NCBI GenBank assembly: GCA_030830385.1
Contig: JAURNA010000128.1
Span: forward strand, 1 to 22,119
DNA: 22,119 bases
Direction of reading: 5' to 3'
Origin: Crocinitomicaceae bacterium
GTDB lineage: Bacteria; Bacteroidota; Bacteroidia; Flavobacteriales_D; Crocinitomicaceae
Each line of letters begins with the position of its first letter. Position 1 is the stretch's first letter. Positions 21,950 through 22,119 of this stretch are shown one piece after another. Position numbers and translations under genes: made by a program. The notes under the pieces are model-generated. The model saw only the letters and a list, made by a program, of their open reading frames with translations, ran no database searches and had not been told where the DNA came from.

Positions 21950-22119
21950 AAGGCAGAAAAAACTCGGTGATATGTTTCCATATTCATCATCGGTGAATCT
22001 ACTGTTAGCAAACTCTTTTTTACTTAATAACTAGTCGTTTCTGAACAACTCAACAATTTACTGACAATTTCTTACAGGCCAAAACCCGACCTGAGAAGAA
22101 ATAAGCACCGAAAAAGAAA
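21950..22119. other. Upstream region of the fusion gene at window edge
   Basis: This AT-rich stretch shows no gene. No clean TAnnTTTG box is found on the minus strand. The promoter may be divergent in sequence or outside the window. Confidence 0.4.

Noticed and set aside
1..22119. CRISPR array, rRNA, or an intact transposon
   Set aside because: No regularly spaced repeat-spacer series, no rRNA-like sequence and no complete transposase gene were seen; only IS relics.

Overview
The window looks like chromosome from a member of the Bacteroidota, most likely order Flavobacteriales. Three secreted proteins carry type IX secretion (T9SS) C-terminal signals: two of type A and one gliding-motility type B. 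Several upstream regions hold the phylum's TAnnTTTG -7 promoter box, and Shine-Dalgarno sites are mostly absent. Intact genes sit among many decayed ones, so this is a gene-sparse, eroding stretch rather than a compact operon region.

Layout. 1-3000: a GreA-like protein and a small ORF on the minus strand, divergent from a long RluA-type pseudouridine synthase. 3000-4220: a small T9SS-secreted protein, then tRNA-Asp(GUC), both followed by clear hairpin terminators. 4280-6300: an AT-rich block that looks acquired. It holds a Fic-domain protein preceded by seven TACCC boxes spaced close to multiples of 10 bp, and it ends at a relic IS21-family terminus. 6611-7870: a T9SS-secreted PHB-depolymerase-type esterase and a truncated Kir-channel N-terminus. 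7990-9613 (minus): an eroded operon of carrier-protein relic, KamA-family radical SAM enzyme, small broken ORF and terminator, with an IS3 orfA relic upstream. 10171-15375 (minus): an outer-membrane beta-barrel-like protein and a 1,117-residue CSLREA/beta-helix/PKD adhesin-like protein. 15515-16889 (minus): a membrane protein and a short-chain dehydrogenase in a two-gene unit. 17191-19900: a broken GNAT gene, a fatty-acid desaturase, a CoA-binding protein and a RimJ/RimL-type acetyltransferase. 19991-21949 (minus): a gene fusing a histidine phosphatase to a glucosyl-3-phosphoglycerate synthase, followed by unexplained coding-like sequence.

The most interesting items are: (1) the phosphatase-synthase fusion, which would make glucosylglycerate from NDP-glucose and 3-phosphoglycerate in one polypeptide; (2) the helically phased TACCC array in front of the fic gene; (3) the frameshifted carrier-protein relic whose reading frame overlaps the start of the KamA gene, hinting that this enzyme once worked with a carrier-tethered pathway; and (4) about 97 sense codons continuing in frame after the fusion gene, broken by stops. 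All function calls rest on motif recognition by eye; no database search was run.
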